Source: Sphingomonas sp. PP-CE-3G-477 (GTDB lineage: Bacteria; Pseudomonadota; Alphaproteobacteria; Sphingomonadales; Sphingomonadaceae). From it: DNA of 64,000 bases. Location: assembly GCF_003050745.1 (NCBI RefSeq), contig NZ_QAOF01000011.1, positions 1-64,000 on the forward strand, read 5' to 3'. The notes under the pieces were generated by a model. The model was not told the DNA's origin. It saw nothing but the letters and a program-made list of their open reading frames with translations, and made no database searches. The position numbers and the translations under genes were made by a program. This document shows positions 37,132-46,359 of the stretch, one piece after another (the first letter of the stretch is position 1; every line of letters starts with the position of its first letter).

Positions 37132-38145
37132 TCAGAAGCCTTCGAGCGCGATATTGCCTCTCGTCGCGCCGCTTTCGATCAGCGCATGCGCCGTCTTCAG
37201 ATTGGCGGCATTGATCGGCGACAGGGTCCGGGTCAGCGTCGTGCGGATCTTGCCGTCGTCGACCAGAACGGCCAGCGCATCGAGGATCTCGCCCTGCTCA
37301 TGCATGTCGGGCGTGCCATAGATCGACCGTGTGAACATCAACTCATGATGGATCGACACCGCCTTGCGCTTGAACAGCATGATATCGAGGGCGACAGGAT
37401 CGTCGATCAGCGCGAACCGTCCTTGCGGGGCGATCAGTTCGGCGATGTCGGCGACATGCTGCTCGGTATGGGTGATCGAAAAGACGAACGCGGGCGCGCC
37501 GATGCCGAGCGCGGCCACCTGTGCGGCGAGCGGCCGGGAATGGTCGATGACGTGGTGCGCGCCGAGCCCCCTCACCCATTCCTCGGTTTCCGGTCGAGAA
37601 GCCGTGGCAATAACGATGAGGTCCGTACACTGTCGCGCGATCTGGATGGCGATCGAGCCGACCCCGCCCGCGCCACCGACGATGAGGATCGCTGGCGCCG
37701 CGCCGGGAACGGGCCTCCCCACGTCCAGGCGATCGAACATCGCTTCCCACGCCGCCAACGCCGTCAGCGGCAGCGCCGCCGCTTCCGCCCAGTCGAGCGA
37801 CGCGGGTTTGCAACCGACGATCCGGGCATCGACGAGATGGAACTCGGCATTGGTGCCCGACCTCAGAAGCGATCCGGCGTAATAGACCTCGTCGCCTGTC
37901 GCGAATTGCGTCACATCGGGGCCGACCTCACGCACGATCCCGGCGGCATCCCATCCCAGCACCTTCCAGTCGCCATCGGCAGGCGCCGTGCTGCCGCGAA
38001 TCTTGTAGTCGACCGGATTGACCGAGACGGCCTTCACCTCGACCAGGATATCGTATCCTGTAGCGACGGGCCTGAGCAGACCGATGTCGACCAGCGCGGC
38101 ATCCTCGGCGATGGGTCCAGGAACCTTGTAACCAACTGCTTTCAT
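37132..38145 (-). CDS. Zinc-type alcohol dehydrogenase/quinone oxidoreductase family protein
   Basis: Medium-chain dehydrogenase of 337 aa. The N-terminal GroES-like domain has VKAVSVNPVDYKIRGS and LGWDAAGIVREVGPDV; the Rossmann domain has GGAGGVGSIAIQIARQ. The catalytic-zinc cysteine/histidine set is not seen, which fits the zinc-free quinone-oxidoreductase-like branch. It uses NADPH by family; substrate unknown. It is the first gene of a reverse-strand group with GlcG-like and thioredoxin-fold genes. Confidence 0.88.
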   Translation of the reverse strand: MKAVGYKVPGPIAEDAALVDIGLLRPVATGYDILVEVKAVSVNPVDYKIRGSTAPADGDWKVLGWDAAGIVREVGPDVTQFATGDEVYYAGSLLRSGTNAEFHLVDARIVGCKPASLDWAEAAALPLTALAAWEAMFDRLDVGRPVPGAAPAILIVGGAGGVGSIAIQIARQCTDLIVIATASRPETEEWVRGLGAHHVIDHSRPLAAQVAALGIGAPAFVFSITHTEQHVADIAELIAPQGRFALIDDPVALDIMLFKRKAVSIHHELMFTRSIYGTPDMHEQGEILDALAVLVDDGKIRTTLTRTLSPINAANLKTAHALIESGATRGNIALEGF

Positions 38146-38891
38146 CAGGTATCTCCAGATTGCCGCGCCCCGATGCCCTGATCGATCAGATCGAAAGGTC
38201 TTCCGAATTGGACTGGCATTGAGACGCTGCTACAACCCGAACTATGGCGGGGTCGGCATAGTATTCCCAATAGCGAGGAAGCATAGTTTCCATACCTACC
38301 GCTATTTTACATCGCCGATCCTGGCATATTAGCTACGAAAATGATCCACAAATCTACGCCACACGGCCGACAATACGTTTGAGTACACTTCCAAAGGCTA
38401 GCCACTTGGGCAACTATCTCTCCGACAGCAACAGGGGATGCGACGTATGAAAACATTGGGCGCGATCCGCGCGAGATGCAGCGTGTCGCCTTTCGACACC
38501 GCATGTCGCGGCGTTGTACGCCGTCGCCACGGTACACCGCCGGTACGGTCGTCGCCCGTACCGGAAAACCCGCCGACCGCTCCGCGTATGTCGAGGAGGG
38601 CGAAATCGAGGCAGCCGGCTCGTCGAGCGGGATCGAGACCGGTATGCGGGCGCGGTGTTGCGATGCTATGGAAACTATAGCAACAGGGTATTAGAAAATC
38701 AGGCTGGCCTGGCGCTATAGTCCGCATGCAATCATCACGCTTCGTAGCGGACGATATCATCGCTATTCTGATACAGAACTCGGCATATATTTGGCAGACG
38801 ATCGATTGACCGGTTGCGGATGCTGAGAGCCTTCAAGAGATCTCAAATCGAAGCCAGTTTCAACCCGTCGTGACAAGCAAGGGGATTCGCA
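38146..38891. other. Gene-poor gap, possible regulator remnant
   Basis: No intact gene is supported. A plus-strand frame near 38535-38620 reads GTVVARTGKPADRSAYVEEG, which resembles the start of a cyclic-nucleotide-binding (Crp-like) sensor domain, but nothing around it continues the family. The flanks (38200-38420 and 38690-38800) are AT-rich and probably contain the promoters of the divergent genes. Confidence 0.3.
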
Positions 38892-39497
38892 ATGGTCACA
38901 AGAGGATTTCCGGGCCGCGGCTCGGGCGGGGATCAGTCGAACCGGATTCCACCAGGTCAGCATCTCGTGGAGGATTTCCCCGTCCTGTCCGCCGGCCCCA
39001 CGCCGCACGTGGAGCCTTCCGATTGGAAATTCACGGTCAAGATCGGCCCAAAGCCCGTCAAAGTCTGGAACTGGAGCGAGTTCAACGCGCTGCCGAAGAC
39101 GAAGGTGACCAAGGACATTCACTGTGTCACCTCCTGGTCCAAGCTGGATACCGCCTGGGAGGGCGTACTCGTCGAAGACATCCTCGCCGATGCCGGGCTC
39201 GATCCGCCTACCGATTTCGTCCTGGCGCACTGCTACGATAAATATTCGACGAACGTGCCCTTGGCGGACCTTCTGTCGGGCAAGGCGATGGTTGCCCTCA
39301 CCTATGCGGGCAAGCCACTTCCGCGCGATCACGGCGGGCCCGCCCGCCTTCTGGTCCCGCACCTCTACTTCTGGAAGTCCGCCAAATGGGTGAATGCGCT
39401 GCAGTTCACGACGCGCGACGAACCCGGATTCTGGGAAGGTCACGGCTACCATATCTACGGCGATCCGTGGCGCGAGCAGCGCTACACCAATGACTGA
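38892..39497 (+). CDS. Sulfite-oxidase-like molybdopterin oxidoreductase
   Basis: A 201-aa single-domain protein of the oxidoreductase molybdopterin-binding (sulfite oxidase/MsrP-like) family. C78 in DIHCVTSWSKLDTAWEG is the expected molybdenum ligand, and DHGGPARLLVPHLYFWKSAKW is the conserved substrate-end block. There is no signal peptide and no dimerisation domain, so it is the short cytoplasmic type. The next gene, a flavin reductase, starts eight bases before its stop, so the two are coupled and probably form an electron-transfer pair. The substrate is unknown. Confidence 0.9.
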   Translation: MVTRGFPGRGSGGDQSNRIPPGQHLVEDFPVLSAGPTPHVEPSDWKFTVKIGPKPVKVWNWSEFNALPKTKVTKDIHCVTSWSKLDTAWEGVLVEDILADAGLDPPTDFVLAHCYDKYSTNVPLADLLSGKAMVALTYAGKPLPRDHGGPARLLVPHLYFWKSAKWVNALQFTTRDEPGFWEGHGYHIYGDPWREQRYTND

Positions 39498-40272
39498 GGG
39501 CGGCGCGCAAGCCGTGCCGTGGCAGTCATGCACGATCGAGGACATCGTCCAGCAGACACCGAGCATCAAGAGCGTCTTCCTGCGGTTGCGCGAACCGTTC
39601 GCGCACATCGCGGGGCAGCACGTCGATGTCCGGCTGACCGCGCCCGATGGCTACAGCGCGATGCGCAGCTACTCGATCGCGTCGGCGACAATTTCGTCCC
39701 CGATCATCGAACTCGCGATCGAGCGGCTGCCGGATGGCGAAGTCTCGTCGTTCTTTCACGATGTCGCGGCGGTTGGCGACGAAATCGAGCTTCGTGGTCC
39801 GCTTGGCGGTCATTTCCTGTGGCCCGCCTCTGCCTCTGCCTCTGCCTCTGCCTCTGCCCGTGCCCCTGCCGTGGACGCGGTGCTGTTGATCGGGGCAGGC
39901 TCCGGCCTCGTGCCATTGATGGCCATGATCCGACAACGCCGCACACAGTCCCCGGCAGTGCCAACGGCGCTGCTCCTGTCCGCCCGGACCGCCAAAGACG
40001 TTCTCTTTTCGGAAGAGCTGCATGCCACCGAGATCAGCGACGCGGCATTCGTCCTGGCATTGGCGATCACGCGCGAAGACCCGATCCGCGCATCGGACTT
40101 CGGGCGACGGATTGACGGCGCGATGGTCCAGGACATCGTGGCCCAGCTCCACCGAAAGCCCAGCCACGTCTTCGTTTGCGGGTCCAACGGCTTCGTCAAC
40201 ATCGCGACCGAGGGCGCGCTGCTGGCTGGCCTGGACGCCTCCGTTATCAAGACGGAACGCTACGGTGGCTAG
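39490..40272 (+). CDS. FAD/NAD(P) ferredoxin-reductase-type protein with an Ala-Ser repeat
   Basis: Flavoprotein reductase of 260 aa. The FAD-binding motif RSYSIAS is at 59-65 and the NAD(P)-binding GAGSGLVPLM at 135-144, with VFVCGSNGFV near the end. There is no iron-sulfur domain. It overlaps the molybdoenzyme gene by eight bases and probably exchanges electrons between NAD(P)H and that enzyme. Unusually, the linker between the two domains (113-122) is a pure Ala-Ser repeat encoded by a tandem hexanucleotide. The unit keeps frame, so copy-number changes would only alter linker length. Confidence 0.88.
   Translation: MTEGGAQAVPWQSCTIEDIVQQTPSIKSVFLRLREPFAHIAGQHVDVRLTAPDGYSAMRSYSIASATISSPIIELAIERLPDGEVSSFFHDVAAVGDEIELRGPLGGHFLWPASASASASASARAPAVDAVLLIGAGSGLVPLMAMIRQRRTQSPAVPTALLLSARTAKDVLFSEELHATEISDAAFVLALAITREDPIRASDFGRRIDGAMVQDIVAQLHRKPSHVFVCGSNGFVNIATEGALLAGLDASVIKTERYGG
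39826..39867 (+). repeat. Tandem hexanucleotide repeat (GCCTCT)
   Basis: Five perfect GCCTCT units (39826-39855) followed by two degenerate units (GCCCGT, GCCCCT), inside the reductase gene. Each unit encodes Ala-Ser. Such repeats are prone to slippage. Confidence 0.95.
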
Positions 40273-40479
40273 CGGCGCAAGCGATCTCGCGTTGCCTCGA
40301 TCGCGGACGTGCGTGGTTCTTCGTCGAAGTCAGCCGCTAGGTCCGCGCGCTCGATCCTTGGAGAGGCGGAGAACAAGCAATGGCCCGATCCGTCTGCTAA
40401 GCCGGAAGAAACCGCAAGCGAGCGGCCGTCGCGTCTAAAGCGCGGTCAGGATGAAGGCGATCGAAGCTTGGAGACAGTC

Positions 40480-41631
40480 ATGCCGCCCGTTCCCTTCACG
40501 ATAGACGTGCCGGACACTGCGCTCGAAGACCTACAGAACCGACTGTCCGCGACGCGCTGGCCTGGCTCGATCGACGACGAAAGCTGGGACGATGGCGCAA
40601 GCCTCGCGTTCATGCGCGGCCTCGCAGACCATTGGCAGAACCGGTTCGACTGGAGGCTACAGGAACGACGGCTAAACCGGCTGCCGCAGTTCATGGCCAC
40701 GATCGACGATCAGGACATCCATTTCGTACACCGGCGCGGCGTTGGCCCCAGCCCGGTCCCCATCGTCATCACGCATGGCTGGCCGGGATCGTTCGTCGAG
40801 ATGGAACAGCTGATCCCGCTGCTCGCCGATCCGGGCGCACATGGCGGCGATCCTGCCGATGCCTTCCACGTCGTCGTGCCATCGCTGCCCGGCTACGGCT
40901 TCTCACCCGCGCCGGCGAGAGGGGGCATCAGCTCGCGGGAAATCGCTTTGCTGTGGCGCAAGCTCATGACCGAGCTCGGCTATCACAAGTTCGCCGCGCA
41001 GGGCGGCGACATCGGTGCAGGGGTATCCGTCTGGCTGGCACGGCTGTTTCCGGACGTCGTCCGCGGCATCCATCTGAACTTCATCCCAGGCAGTTACCGC
41101 CCCCCGACATCTGCCGACACCGCGCCCGTCACACTCCAGGAACGGGCGTATCTCGATCACGTCGCGCAATGGTCCGCGCGGGAGGGAGCCTATGCCGCCT
41201 TCCAAGGCACCAAACCACAGACCCTGTCGTTCTCGCTGACGGATTCTCCCATCGGGCTCGCGGCCTGGATGACGGAGAAGTTCAGGTCCTGGACCGACTG
41301 TCACGGGGATCTCGAAAGCGCGATCCCGCTCGACGACCTGCTGACGGATATTTCACTGTATTGGTTCGGTGATTCCCTCACCGGATCGCTCAGGCTCTAC
41401 AAGGAAAACCGGCTGCGCCCTCTCGTGTTCGAGGAAGGTGAGCGCGTCAAACCACCGCTTGGCGTATCGGTGTTTCCCCGCGAGATCGCCATGCCGCCGC
41501 GTTCCTGGGTGGAGCGGGTCTTCGACGTACACCGCTGGACCGAAATGCCAGCTGGCGGGCATTTCGCCGCGCTGGAGAAACCGGACCTGCTCGCGGCTGA
41601 GATACAGGCGTTCTTTCGACCGTTTCGATGA
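40480..41631 (+). CDS. Epoxide hydrolase (alpha/beta hydrolase, EHN domain)
   Basis: Epoxide hydrolase of 383 aa. The ATG at 40480 follows TTGGAGACAGTC and opens the N-terminal EHN domain (PFTIDVPDTALEDLQNRLSATRW). The oxyanion motif HGWPGS is at 99-104, the nucleophile is D177 in QGGDIGAG, and the catalytic His is in PAGGHFAALEKPD near the end. The expected lid tyrosines are in the mid region. Members open epoxides to diols; soluble and cytoplasmic here since no signal peptide is seen. It stands 207 bases after the reductase gene. Confidence 0.93.
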   Translation: MPPVPFTIDVPDTALEDLQNRLSATRWPGSIDDESWDDGASLAFMRGLADHWQNRFDWRLQERRLNRLPQFMATIDDQDIHFVHRRGVGPSPVPIVITHGWPGSFVEMEQLIPLLADPGAHGGDPADAFHVVVPSLPGYGFSPAPARGGISSREIALLWRKLMTELGYHKFAAQGGDIGAGVSVWLARLFPDVVRGIHLNFIPGSYRPPTSADTAPVTLQERAYLDHVAQWSAREGAYAAFQGTKPQTLSFSLTDSPIGLAAWMTEKFRSWTDCHGDLESAIPLDDLLTDISLYWFGDSLTGSLRLYKENRLRPLVFEEGERVKPPLGVSVFPREIAMPPRSWVERVFDVHRWTEMPAGGHFAALEKPDLLAAEIQAFFRPFR

Positions 41632-42041
41632 TCAGCGGAGCGCTGGACGCCTTCAATGGTCTGGCCGAACCGTCTCGTCTGAAATTAACGAGCTGACCCA
41701 GAACCGACATTTGCGGATGGTTTTCCGCCTCCGACTTCTGCCAGTCGTTCATGCGATTGGACACACTCTACGGTTCACTCAGCAGTTCCGACCCGCTCTC
41801 ACCGAAGTGCGATAAAATTGCAACATTGTTACAGATGCGTAATCTGCAGCGAAGTTTCCGATTGCCAGACCGAACCCGTTGTGGCCGTTTGTTCCACGAT
41901 GACGGTGCATGAAATGACATCGTCACGACATTCGCAGGGCTGATCAAAAAGCGTTTTCGATACGCCGAGAACAATCGACGATCGAGGGCAGGAACATCTG
42001 GAGAAGGCTCTTGAAGGGCCGGGTTTCTTAAGGGGTTTCAG
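41632..42041. other. Upstream region of the receptor gene
   Basis: No gene supported. AT-richer DNA around 41810-41840 (KTTACAGATG-like text aside, no recognised riboswitch). TGACG and TGACA words near 41900 and 41915 are 15 bases apart, so they do not form a Pho-type repeat. It probably contains the promoter of the receptor. Confidence 0.4.
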
Positions 42042-44714
42042 ATGATCAGATACACGACTTCGACCGTTGCATTGGCGGTCGCACTGCTATCCTGCTCTGC
42101 CGCTTTTGCGGCCGGATCCGGTAGTGGTCAGGACGTCGCCATAGCCTCTGCCCAAGATTCGACGCCCCAAGCCGTAGCGCCGGCCGAGGCCGAAGCACCG
42201 AGCGACATCCTCGTACTCGGTACGCGCCGTACCGACCGTACGCTCGCCAACTCGCCCTCGCCCGTCGACATCATCAGTTCGGCCGATCTGACGACGCAGC
42301 CTGCCGCCAACATGATCGATGCGCTGAAGAACATCGTTCCGTCCTTCTATGCCGGGCAGAACTCGATTTCGGACGCGTCGACCTTCGTGCGCTCGCCCTC
42401 GCTTCGCGGCCTGTCGGGCGATCAGGTCCTCGTGATGCTGAACGGCAAGCGGTACAACCGGTCGGCGCTGGTACAGGTCTATGGCGGCAGCGACACCGGT
42501 CTCGGCCGCGGCGCGCAGGGCCCCGACATCTCTGCGATCCCGTCGCTCGCGATCGGCAACCTCCAGGTGCTGCGCGAAGGCGCGACTGCGCAATACGGCT
42601 CCGACGCCATCGCGGGCGTGCTCAACTACGGTCTTCGCGAGGATCAGGGAATCGAGCTGGTCGGCCGCGCCGGTCAATATTATGCCGGCGACGGCGAAAG
42701 CTATCAGATCGCCGGGAATGCCGGCCTCAAGGGCGATTGGGGCTTCATCAACGCCACCGGCGAATATGTCGACGAAGGACAGACCAGTCGCGGTCGCCAA
42801 CGCCCATCGGCAGCGAACTTCGCGCAGAACTTTCCCGCGCTCGCCTCGCAGCTGCCCAACTACCCCCTTCCCGTGCAGATCTGGGGCAACTCGCCCTCGC
42901 ATGGCTTCAAATCGGTGCTGAACGCCGCACTCAACGTGACCGCGGACAGCAAGCTCTACTTCTTCGGCAACTTCGCGCAGAGCAAGGGCAACCAGAGCTT
43001 CAACTACCGTCCGTCCGTCTCCAGCACTGCGGTCGACACGAACGGCGTGGTGCGCAATCAGGGCGCCAACGGCGCATTCAACAACACGTTCTTCCTGACC
43101 CCCTGCCCGGCTGGCAACGCGACCTGTCCGACCGGAGGCTTCGTACGCGATGGCAACACGTTCCGGTACAGCCAGCTCTACCCCGCGGGTTTTACCCCCC
43201 GCTTCGTCGGCAAGACGCAGGAGCTCTACGGCGTGCTTGGCTACAAGGGCACGGCTGGCGACTTTACCTACGATCTTTCCGGCACGCTCGCCCGGAACAA
43301 GCTGTCGCTGTCGATGTATAATTCGGCCAACTTTTCCTACGGCCCAGCGACGGAGACGAGCTTCGACTTCGGCGATCTGATCCAGAAGGAAGTCAACTTC
43401 AACGCCGACTTCACCTATGCCGCCGACCTCGGCCTCGCTGCTCCGCTAACCATCTCGGCTGGTGGCGAATTCCGCAAGGAAACCTACGAGCAGACCGCAG
43501 GCGACCTGCAATCCTATAGCGCAGGTCCCTATGCCGTAGCCCAGCAGCTCTACACCTTGACTGCACCGGGCGTTTACACGCTATCGGGCGCGACTGCACC
43601 ACAGGGCGTGGGCGCCAGTGGCTATGCCGGCACGAGCCCGGCGACCGCAGGCAAGTTCAGTCAAAAGGCCTATGCCGCCTATGTCGGCCTGGAGACCGAT
43701 CTCACCGAGGCGCTGACCGTCGGTGCGGCGGGCCGATACGAGCATTACAACACGTTCGGCGATGCCTGGGTCGGCAAGGTCAACGCACTCTACAAGTTCG
43801 TGGAGGGCTTCTCGGTTCGCGGCAGCTTCGGCACCGGGTTCCACGCACCGTCGCCGGGTCAGTCGAACGTCTCGATCGTTACCACGTCGTTCAACAACGG
43901 TGTCGCTTTTCAGGCCGGAACGTACCCGACGAATACCGCGGTCGCGCAATATTACGGGGCGACCAACCTGTCGCCGGAGAAGTCGACCAACTACGGTCTG
44001 GGCGTCATCCTCGAACCGGTTCGCGGCATGACCATCACGGTCGACGGGTACCGCATCAATCTGCGCAACCGCATCGGCCTGACGTCGCCGTTCATCGTCA
44101 CGGCAGCGGACCTCGCGGCGCAACCGGCGCTGCTGCCGGTCGGCATCGGCGGTCAGGTTCAGTACTTCACCAACGGCTTCAGGACCCGTACGCAGGGCAT
44201 CGACGTCGTCGGGACGTACCGGACGAAGCTGAGCGATGCGCTGCTCAACTTCTCGCTGGCGTACAACTACAACGACACCAAGGTCACCGATTACGACGCC
44301 CGGATCATCAGCGTCGCACAGCTTATCGACGCCGAAAACCTCGCGCCGAAGCACCGCGTCGTGTTCAATGCGAACTGGTCCCTGGACAATCTGAGCTTCA
44401 ACGTTCGCGAGAACTATTACAGCTCATTCACCAGTGCCCAGGATTATGGCCAGACCAACGGCGTTGCGAACCAGACGTTCGGCGGCAAGTTCACCACCGA
44501 TCTTGAACTGAGCTACACCTTCAAATACTTCACCCTGTCCGTCGGCGCTCAGAATTTCACCGACGAGCATCCTGATCGGTTGGCTCCCAATTCGACGGTG
44601 CAGATCTATCCGCTCACCGGTGGCACGTCGGATGGTCAGGTCTATCCGCGTAACGGCGGTCCGTTCGGCTTCAACGGAGGTTTTTACTACACCCGTCTTC
44701 GCGTGAAAATTTGA
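42042..44714 (+). CDS. TonB-dependent receptor
   Basis: Outer-membrane TonB-dependent receptor of 890 aa with a signal peptide ending near AFAA (24). A TonB box (DILVLGTRR) lies at 55-63; the plug shows VDIISSADLTTQPAANMIDA, LRGLSGDQVLVMLNGKR and LREGATAQYGSDAIAGVLN; the barrel ends in YTRLRVKI. The LNGKRYN-type plug is common in receptors of the Sphingomonas/Caulobacter group. No STN domain and no adjacent FecI/FecR. A strong hairpin follows the gene. Ligand unknown. Confidence 0.93.
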   Translation: MIRYTTSTVALAVALLSCSAAFAAGSGSGQDVAIASAQDSTPQAVAPAEAEAPSDILVLGTRRTDRTLANSPSPVDIISSADLTTQPAANMIDALKNIVPSFYAGQNSISDASTFVRSPSLRGLSGDQVLVMLNGKRYNRSALVQVYGGSDTGLGRGAQGPDISAIPSLAIGNLQVLREGATAQYGSDAIAGVLNYGLREDQGIELVGRAGQYYAGDGESYQIAGNAGLKGDWGFINATGEYVDEGQTSRGRQRPSAANFAQNFPALASQLPNYPLPVQIWGNSPSHGFKSVLNAALNVTADSKLYFFGNFAQSKGNQSFNYRPSVSSTAVDTNGVVRNQGANGAFNNTFFLTPCPAGNATCPTGGFVRDGNTFRYSQLYPAGFTPRFVGKTQELYGVLGYKGTAGDFTYDLSGTLARNKLSLSMYNSANFSYGPATETSFDFGDLIQKEVNFNADFTYAADLGLAAPLTISAGGEFRKETYEQTAGDLQSYSAGPYAVAQQLYTLTAPGVYTLSGATAPQGVGASGYAGTSPATAGKFSQKAYAAYVGLETDLTEALTVGAAGRYEHYNTFGDAWVGKVNALYKFVEGFSVRGSFGTGFHAPSPGQSNVSIVTTSFNNGVAFQAGTYPTNTAVAQYYGATNLSPEKSTNYGLGVILEPVRGMTITVDGYRINLRNRIGLTSPFIVTAADLAAQPALLPVGIGGQVQYFTNGFRTRTQGIDVVGTYRTKLSDALLNFSLAYNYNDTKVTDYDARIISVAQLIDAENLAPKHRVVFNANWSLDNLSFNVRENYYSSFTSAQDYGQTNGVANQTFGGKFTTDLELSYTFKYFTLSVGAQNFTDEHPDRLAPNSTVQIYPLTGGTSDGQVYPRNGGPFGFNGGFYYTRLRVKI

Positions 44715-44718
44715 GAGG

Positions 44719-44746
44719 TAGCGGGGGCGCTCCGGCGCCCCCGCTA
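44719..44746 (+). terminator. Terminator hairpin after the receptor gene
   Basis: A 12-bp perfect stem (10-bp GCGGGGGCGC core plus two A/T pairs) with a TCCG loop begins four bases after the TGA. Only a short, weak T-stretch follows, as is usual in high-GC genomes. Confidence 0.75.
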
Positions 44747-44986
44747 ATTTCACCGTCTTTGCACGACTTTAGGCCAAGGCTGCCCCCTATCCCAATTCGA
44801 AGAATGATCGGGCCGAAGCTTCTTCAGCCGCAAAGGCACTCAACTCGTGCCGATCGAAAGCACTTCAGCTTTTCGCCGCGTCGAACGGTGTTTTCGATGC
44901 CTTGGCAGGGATCGGGAAGTTCAAATGGCTGGAGCCGGAGCAGTAGCGGCTTTCGATCGTCGTCGCCCTTACCATCGGGCACTCTA

Positions 44987-45817
44987 TTAACTGGCCAACC
45001 AATCGGTCGTGATCTCGCCCCGATGTCCCTCCGGCGCCAGCACGGAGCGCAGGGCTTCCAGCAGAGGTGGCAGCGCCTGCGTGAAGGCGTAGGGCGGGTT
45101 GACGATGTAAAGGCCTGCGCCATTATAGATGCCGGGCTGATCGTCATCGTACAACCAATGGTCAACCTGCAGCAGTTTTGGGATGCCGAGCTTGTGTAAC
45201 TGCTCCGTCCACCGCGAATGCGTGGTGCGGTCTTTGAGCGGATACCAGATCACCGTCACGCCATGCGCCCATTTGCGGTGAGCGGCAGCGAGCGTGGCTG
45301 TGATACGTTCGCGCTCGTCGGGCTGCTCGTACGGCGGATCGACAACCACCACGCCCCGCGCGGTTCGGGTCGGCAGCATCGCCAGCCAAAGCTCGTAGGC
45401 GTCGCGCTCATGCACGGCAGCGGATGTGCCGCGCATCACGCCGCGCAGGGTGTAGGCGTCATCGGGATGTTTTTCGTTCAGGATCAGGAAATCCTGCGGG
45501 CGCAGAAGCTGCGCCAGTATCCGCGGCGATCCGGGGTATAAATGCGGCTCGGCGCCTACGTTCACCGCCCGTATGGCGGCGCGGTAGTCGTCCAGCAACG
45601 GGTTCGGGTCGGCAAGGGCCCGCAGCACGCCCTGCGCAGACTCGCCGGTACGTTGAGCATCGTCGCCGTCGAGGTCGTACAGCCCGCAGCCGGCATGAGT
45701 GTCGATCAGGGTCAAGGCGGCCTGTTTTTGCTGCAAGGCCCGCACGAGCGCGATCAGCAAGCTGTGCTTCACGACATCGGCACTATTGCCAGCATGGAAG
45801 GAATGGCGATAATTCAT
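44987..45817 (-). CDS. rlmJ: 23S rRNA (adenine-2030-N6)-methyltransferase RlmJ
   Basis: SAM-dependent N6-adenine methyltransferase acting on 23S rRNA, 276 aa, the family length. The N-terminus MNYRHSFHAGNSADVVKHS is diagnostic for RlmJ. The SAM-binding region is LTLIDTHAGCGLYDL and the catalytic motif IV is DPPYE in GVVVVDPPYEQPDE; VIWYPLKDR is a further family block. No operon partner is evident. Confidence 0.94.
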   Translation of the reverse strand: MNYRHSFHAGNSADVVKHSLLIALVRALQQKQAALTLIDTHAGCGLYDLDGDDAQRTGESAQGVLRALADPNPLLDDYRAAIRAVNVGAEPHLYPGSPRILAQLLRPQDFLILNEKHPDDAYTLRGVMRGTSAAVHERDAYELWLAMLPTRTARGVVVVDPPYEQPDERERITATLAAAHRKWAHGVTVIWYPLKDRTTHSRWTEQLHKLGIPKLLQVDHWLYDDDQPGIYNGAGLYIVNPPYAFTQALPPLLEALRSVLAPEGHRGEITTDWLAS

Positions 45818-46144
45818 TGCTTCTCAAAATCCTGACGATCTACGTTTATGCGTGCTGCCGGGCGCGGTTGCCGAGCACGAGGCGACCGAAGTAACTGGTC
45901 CGGTGCTATTATAAAGGCGGACGGAAACGTTCAACGCACTTCTCCGCGGGGCCTCAAGCCAGGGTCAGCGATCGTCACCAGAGGCCGAGGCGCAAGGCTC
46001 CGGGAGCGGCGCCAACCCACTTCGCTAACGTGGCCGTGCAATTCGCGGTTCGGCAGCGTTACGGATACCCGGTGAAGACCAAACTCCCGTAAATGCCAGT
46101 TCGGCAAGATATGCTCGCGATTTAACTCAGCCCGTAGTTCGGAA
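45818..46144. other. Gap before the IS110 remnant
   Basis: No gene recognised; the open frames on both strands are out of step with local codon use. Confidence 0.4.
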
Positions 46145-46359
46145 CGGTGGCAAATGAAGCGGCGCAGATCCTGATGACTCAGAGCCGGCATTGGTCGTGG
46201 CTTAAGGCCTGGGGGATGAAGGTCGCCCAGCGCCGGGGTATGCGGCGCGCGATTGTCGCCGTCGCGCGCCGCCTGGCCGTCGTTCTCCACCGCATGTGGA
46301 CGGACGGCACCGACTTCCGCTGGGGAAGCGGACCCGGCACCGCGGTCGCGGTCTCCTGA
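46145..46359 (+). pseudogene. 3' remnant of an IS110-family transposase
   Basis: About 60 residues matching the C-terminus of IS110-family transposases: NEAAQILMTQSRHWSWLKAW, then GMKVAQRRGMRRAIVAVARR and LAVVLHRMWTDGTDFRW. The whole catalytic RuvC-like part and most of the second domain are absent. The sequence just downstream (to about 46560) is non-coding and GC-rich and may be the element's 3' non-coding end. Confidence 0.8.

Noticed and set aside
41899..41920. TGACG/TGACA words before the receptor at 42042 as a Pho box
   Set aside because: They are 15 bases apart instead of 11, so the PhoB layout is not met.
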